A stretch of 64,000 nt of DNA, from NCBI GenBank assembly GCA_046160865.1, contig JBJXHG010000114.1, positions 1-64,000 on the forward strand, given 5' to 3'. A program made the position numbers and the translations under genes. Position 1 is the stretch's first letter; every line of letters starts with the position of its first letter. Origin of the DNA: JBJXHG01 sp046160865 (GTDB taxonomy: Bacteria > Planctomycetota > UBA1135 > GCA-002686595). A model generated the notes under the pieces. The model saw only the letters and a program-made list of their open reading frames with translations, ran no database searches and had not been told where the DNA came from. Below, piece after piece: positions 60,621-64,000 of this stretch.

Positions 60621-63475
60621 TTCGATTCTCCGGCAGCTGCTTCGGGCTCGGGCAGCTTCAGTCGCTCGCGGAACTTCTGGAATAGATCGCTCGTGCGCTG
60701 GTGACGGCGCGCGAGGCGCGCGATGTCGTCGAGGACGAGCGGCTCCGTCTCACCGCCTTGCGCGAGCTCGGGATGCAGCATCTGGAGCTGCTGGATCGAG
60801 TCGAGGTTCTCGACCTCCAGCCGGCGCAGGAGCTTCAGCTCGACGACGTCGGGCACGAGACGATTCTCGCCCGGCGCTTGCTGCTGCTGTCCGCCCTGCT
60901 GCTGCTCTTGCTGCTCTTTCTTGCGGCGCTCTTTTTCGTTGTTCAGCGACTCGGCCAGCATCTCGAGGTGCTCGTCGACGTCTTGCTGGAGCCCTTGCAC
61001 GCGCTCGCCGCTCTGGAAATCGCCGACTTCGCCCATCTCGCGCGCGATGCGCACGAGATCCTGATTCGCCTGCGCGAGCACCTCCGCGAACACGACGCTC
61101 TCCTCCTGCAGGATCGCCTTGCCGATCTCGTCGGCGCGCGCGGCCAGCGCTTCCTCGTTCTTCGCGATCTTGCGCAAGCGCAGGCGCTGCGTGTGCGTCG
61201 CACGTTCGCCGGGCTTGCGCTGCGCGTCGAGCTCGACGGTCGCCTTCATCTCCGCTTGGTGCGCTTCGATCAGCGTCTTGACCTCGTCGGCGATCTTGAA
61301 GAGCAGCTCTTCCTGCCGGAGCTTCTGGTACTGCTCCTCTTCCTCCCCGAGCTCCTTCAGCGCCTGGCGGATCTCCTTCTCGGTCTTCTCCTCGGCCTTC
61401 TGCGCTTCGTCCATGTCGCCCTGCTCGAGCGAGCGCGACGCCGACTGCGCCGATTGCGAGGCGTCGTCGAGGCTCGGCAACGGCTCGGCCGTGTCGCGCT
61501 TCTTGTTGCGGTCCGCGAGCGCGAGGAGCTCCTTGCGGATCTTCTCTTGCTCCTCCGCGAGCTGCTTCGCCTGCTCCTGATCTTCGCGCTTCGACAGCTC
61601 GCCTTGGCGTTGCGAAGCCGCGGACGCTTGCTGGAGTTTCTGCATCGCGTCGCGTTGCGCATTCGAAGCCGACGTGCGCTCGCCGCGCGACATCTCGGCG
61701 GCCGCCTCCTCCATCGCCTGTTGTGCGCCGTCGAGCGCGCTCTGCGTCTCCTCGCGCGCCTGCGGTGCGAGCGAACTCTCGCCGGCTTGCTTTCCGAGTG
61801 CCTCGACTTGCTTCGCGAGCTCGGCTTGCGCGCGCGCGAGAGCTTCCGATTCCGGTGACTGCGCTTGCGCCGACTGCATCTGCGCGCTCGCGAGCGCGGA
61901 CCGCGCGTCACGCAGACTCTGCTCTGCTTGCGCGGCTTGCGCCGCGGCTTCGGACGCGCGCTCCTGTCCCGCCGCGCGCGCGGCGTCGCGGCTCGCCTCG
62001 GCAGCGGCCTCGAGCTTCTGGCGCGCCTCCGATCCGGACTGCGTCGCGCCGGCGGGCAAGCTCTCGAGACCGCGCGCGATGCGCTCTGCATCTTCCGCTG
62101 CCGCTTGCTGCGCCGCGGGCAAGGCGCTCTTGCCTTGCTTCAGCTCGTCGAGCGCGGCTTCGAGCGCGCGCGCGGTCTCCTCGCTCTTGCGCGCATGGTC
62201 GCTCGCACGGCGCTCCGCTTCAGCGCTCGCGGTGGCCTCGGGCTGCGTGGCGGCCGACGGAGTCGCGCTGCTCTCGTCGAGTGACTTGCGCACTTGCTCG
62301 GCGACGCGCGCTGCGGCGGACTTCTCGCCGCTCGCCGACTCGAGCGCGGCGAGCGCGGCTCGCTCCGCTTCGCGCGCGGCGGCGGACTCTTCTTGCGCGG
62401 CCTTCGCGAGCGCTTGTGCTTGCTCTTCGAGCGCACGCGCCGCTGCTTCGCGCGCCGGCGCTTCCGGGCCCGCCTGCCGCGTCGTCTGGCCGGCGCTGCG
62501 GAACGCTTCCGCGGCCTTCGTCGCGGCCGGATCGTTCGCGGCCCGCGCGTGGCGCTCTTCGCGCTCGGCCGAGCGGTCCATCTCGCGCGCGAGCGCGCCG
62601 AGATCCGACGCCGGCGTGCGCGCGTCGCGCGCGGCGCGGCGCAGCTCGTTCGCGGCTTTCGCGAGCCGTTCCGCGCGCGCGGCGTGCTCGGCAGCCTGCG
62701 ACAGATGCGGCGCCGCTTTCTCGAGCGTCGGGCGCTCGGCCGGATTCCACGCCGAGAGCACGGCCGCGTCGGTTTGCTGCCGCTCGATCAGTTCGTCGAG
62801 CGCTCGCTCCAGCGCTTCCATCTCGATCGCGGCGCTCGACCGCGCTTGTGCTTCGTTCTGGCCGAGCAAGTCGCGCTGCTTCTGCAGCGCGTCGTCGATC
62901 TGCGACGCGAGCTCGCGCACGTCCTCGGGCGTCGCCTGCTCTTTCAATGCGAGCGTGTCTTCGACGAGCTTCTGCTCGCGGCCGGCGAGCTCGTCCAAGT
63001 TCTTCTTGATGTCGCGCAGCTCGGCCAGCGACTTCTCGAGATCGTCGAGGTTCTGTCGATCCGTCAAGATCGCGAGCAGACGCTCCAGGCTCTTGAGCAC
63101 CGCTTCCTGCGACTCGATCGCCTGCACGGGCTTGCCCGTCAGGATGTTCTGCTCCGACGCGGACATCAGTTCTTCGAGCGTCTTCGTCGCGAGCTCGGGC
63201 GAGCGCTCGTCGAGGTGCTTCATCCCGTCGCGCAAGAGCTTCGCCGCGTGCGTGCGGCCTTCGGCCTCGAAGCGCGCCGACAAGACGTCCATCGTCTGGC
63301 GCAAGCGCTGGAGTTGCCGGACGAGCAGCGCTTGGTCTTCGACGAGCGCCGACTGGTCGCGCGAGAGCTCGCGGCCGCTCTGCGCGGCGTGGGCCGCGGA
63401 ACCTGGGCCGAGAGCGGCGGCGAGCCAGACGCACGCGGTGCACAGCGCGCGGGGGATTCGAAAGCGGACTTGCAT
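60617..63475 (-). CDS. Giant secreted coiled-coil protein
   Basis: A 952-residue exported protein. Signal peptide around IPRALCTACVWLAAALGPGSAAHA. Nearly everything else is Ala/Glu/Gln/Arg-rich helix predicted as long coiled coil, with the Ala-rich middle (about 270-620) the most repetitive. A better conserved C-terminal part reads EEEEQYQKLRQEELLFKIAD, KIAKNEEALAARADEIGKAI, a Gln run, and ENRLVPDVVELKLLRRLEVE. The ending resembles coiled-coil proteins found in planctomycete clusters beside VWA/BatA genes. Start ATG one base after the upstream gene's stop codon. Likely a periplasmic structural or tethering component. Confidence 0.82.
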   Translation of the reverse strand: MQVRFRIPRALCTACVWLAAALGPGSAAHAAQSGRELSRDQSALVEDQALLVRQLQRLRQTMDVLSARFEAEGRTHAAKLLRDGMKHLDERSPELATKTLEELMSASEQNILTGKPVQAIESQEAVLKSLERLLAILTDRQNLDDLEKSLAELRDIKKNLDELAGREQKLVEDTLALKEQATPEDVRELASQIDDALQKQRDLLGQNEAQARSSAAIEMEALERALDELIERQQTDAAVLSAWNPAERPTLEKAAPHLSQAAEHAARAERLAKAANELRRAARDARTPASDLGALAREMDRSAEREERHARAANDPAATKAAEAFRSAGQTTRQAGPEAPAREAAARALEEQAQALAKAAQEESAAAREAERAALAALESASGEKSAAARVAEQVRKSLDESSATPSAATQPEATASAEAERRASDHARKSEETARALEAALDELKQGKSALPAAQQAAAEDAERIARGLESLPAGATQSGSEARQKLEAAAEASRDAARAAGQERASEAAAQAAQAEQSLRDARSALASAQMQSAQAQSPESEALARAQAELAKQVEALGKQAGESSLAPQAREETQSALDGAQQAMEEAAAEMSRGERTSASNAQRDAMQKLQQASAASQRQGELSKREDQEQAKQLAEEQEKIRKELLALADRNKKRDTAEPLPSLDDASQSAQSASRSLEQGDMDEAQKAEEKTEKEIRQALKELGEEEEQYQKLRQEELLFKIADEVKTLIEAHQAEMKATVELDAQRKPGERATHTQRLRLRKIAKNEEALAARADEIGKAILQEESVVFAEVLAQANQDLVRIAREMGEVGDFQSGERVQGLQQDVDEHLEMLAESLNNEKERRKKEQQEQQQGGQQQQAPGENRLVPDVVELKLLRRLEVENLDSIQQLQMLHPELAQGGETEPLVLDDIARLARRHQRTSDLFQKFRERLKLPEPEAAAGESK

Positions 63476-63476
63476 G

Positions 63477-64000
63477 TCAGTGCTCCTTGGCGTGCTGGCG
63501 CGTGCGCTCGATCAGCGTCTTCTGTCCGTTCAGGATGTCGCGCGTCAGCGACAGCACGGATTGGAAGTTGTCCCATTCGGCGAGCAAGCCGAGCAGACGG
63601 TCGAGCTTCTCGAGCGCCTTCTGCTGCTCGCCCGAGGCCGCGACGAGCGCCGCGTGCACCTTGCCGACGTCGACCGTGTCCTGCGCGGACGAGAGCGCGT
63701 TCGCGGCTTGGATGCCGTGATCTTCCGAGACCTGCAGCGCGATGCCGGTGATCTCGATCAGCTTGCCCGCGAATCCCGGCGGGCCGAACGTGCCCTGTGC
63801 TTGCGTCGCCGCGAGCTCGCGCCACGGCGCGGGATCGAAAGCGCGGTCGAGCGCGAGGGCGAGACGCGCGTCGAGGATGTCGAGCGCGGCGCCGGAGCGC
63901 TCTTCGAGGCGCGCGTAGAGCACGGACTCGCACAGCGACGCGAGCTCGCGCGCGAGCGCGCGCGCATCGCCTTGCGCGCGACGCTGTCCGGTCAAGAGTT
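63477..64000 (-). CDS. Helical protein preceding the coiled-coil gene (5' end outside window)
   Basis: At least 172 residues are visible. The frame is open to the window edge, so the N-terminus is probably beyond base 64000; a TTG at 63995 could serve as a start if not. Helix-rich: RALARELASLCESVLYARLE, FAGKLIEITGIALQVSEDHG, KALEKLDRLLGLLAEWDNFQ, LTRDILNGQKTLIERTRQHA. No family recognised. Its stop is one base from the ATG of the giant coiled-coil gene, so it belongs to the same secreted-protein operon (63477, 60617, 59817, perhaps 58458). Confidence 0.7.
   Translation of the reverse strand, partial: LLTGQRRAQGDARALARELASLCESVLYARLEERSGAALDILDARLALALDRAFDPAPWRELAATQAQGTFGPPGFAGKLIEITGIALQVSEDHGIQAANALSSAQDTVDVGKVHAALVAASGEQQKALEKLDRLLGLLAEWDNFQSVLSLTRDILNGQKTLIERTRQHAKEH

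Noticed and set aside
60701..61858. Leu/Arg-rich plus-strand frame opposite the giant coiled-coil gene
   Set aside because: It is the complement of Gln/Glu/Lys-rich codons (CAG, GAG, AAG become Leu codons), so the Leu-rich look is an artefact.
1..64000. CRISPR arrays, tRNA and rRNA genes, insertion sequences, phage genes
   Set aside because: Read through for regularly spaced repeats, tRNA-like cloverleaf ends and transposase or integrase motifs; none was found. The inverted-repeat elements have no coding capacity.

Overview
The window reads as chromosomal DNA of a very GC-rich Planctomycetota bacterium. I infer this from the family content: Tat-exported Gfo/Idh/MocA oxidoreductases, a DUF1080 keto-glycoside hydrolase-like protein, AP_endonuc_2-type sugar isomerases, FG-GAP and large secreted propeller proteins, a prenyltransferase/cyclase-toroid protein next to giant secreted coiled-coil proteins, and DUF2142 membrane proteins. 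The sequence alone does not allow a genus call. Strong GC codon bias creates many long antisense or out-of-frame ORFs, which are left out. No rRNA, tRNA, CRISPR array, transposase or phage gene was seen.

Layout. 1-3588 (minus): a ClC-type anion transporter with CBS and TrkA_C domains, followed by a fused four-cluster ferredoxin/NrfD membrane subunit that runs off the left edge. 3799-6883 (plus): a DUF4287/START-like protein, an FG-GAP protein and ApbE. 6840-14548 (minus): a Tat-exported oxidoreductase, a small Tat protein, a DUF2142-like membrane enzyme with a paired beta-sandwich protein, and a histidine kinase/response regulator pair. 14850-21347 (minus): ribH-nusB-ftsY, then an O-antigen ligase/TPR protein and a double SGNH-hydrolase protein. 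21463-30074 (minus): a membrane-fusion lipoprotein with two different RND pumps. 30147-33135 (plus): moeA and lnt. 33323-42548 (plus): the elongasome operon, consisting of a coiled-coil membrane protein, a small membrane protein, mreB, mreC, mreD, an oversized PBP2 and rodA. 43315-51055: a carbohydrate module (Gfo/Idh/MocA, sugar isomerase-like TIM barrel, nucleoside/sugar MFS importer, a paired hypothetical, PA14-propeller-DUF1080), interrupted by a minus-strand DUF4258/YgiT toxin-antitoxin pair. 51045-54912: an RMD1/YagE-family protein and a membrane-embedded spermidine-synthase-like protein. 55022-64000 (minus): HEAT-repeat, secreted propeller, toroid, Gln-rich and giant coiled-coil secreted proteins.

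How the parts work together. The mre-pbp2-rodA genes form one translationally coupled unit for lateral cell-wall growth, with a near-consensus promoter at 33132-33160 and a second one before mreB. MoeA supplies molybdenum cofactor, which a molybdopterin enzyme partnered with the left-edge FeS/NrfD subunit could use. The 43-51 kb genes resemble the oxidation-first (3-keto) route of glycoside breakdown.

Most unusual points: (i) a set of about 90-170 bp intergenic elements with 37-46 nt terminal inverted repeats, two of which share sequence (9260-9428 and 14655-14745) while two more (58243-58401, 59656-59818) share only the architecture; (ii) a double SGNH protein whose second domain has lost all three recognisable active-site residues; (iii) a PBP2 of about 1073 residues with roughly 370 extra residues before its transpeptidase domain; (iv) a one-adaptor/two-pump RND operon in which both pumps carry extra membrane-proximal insertions.
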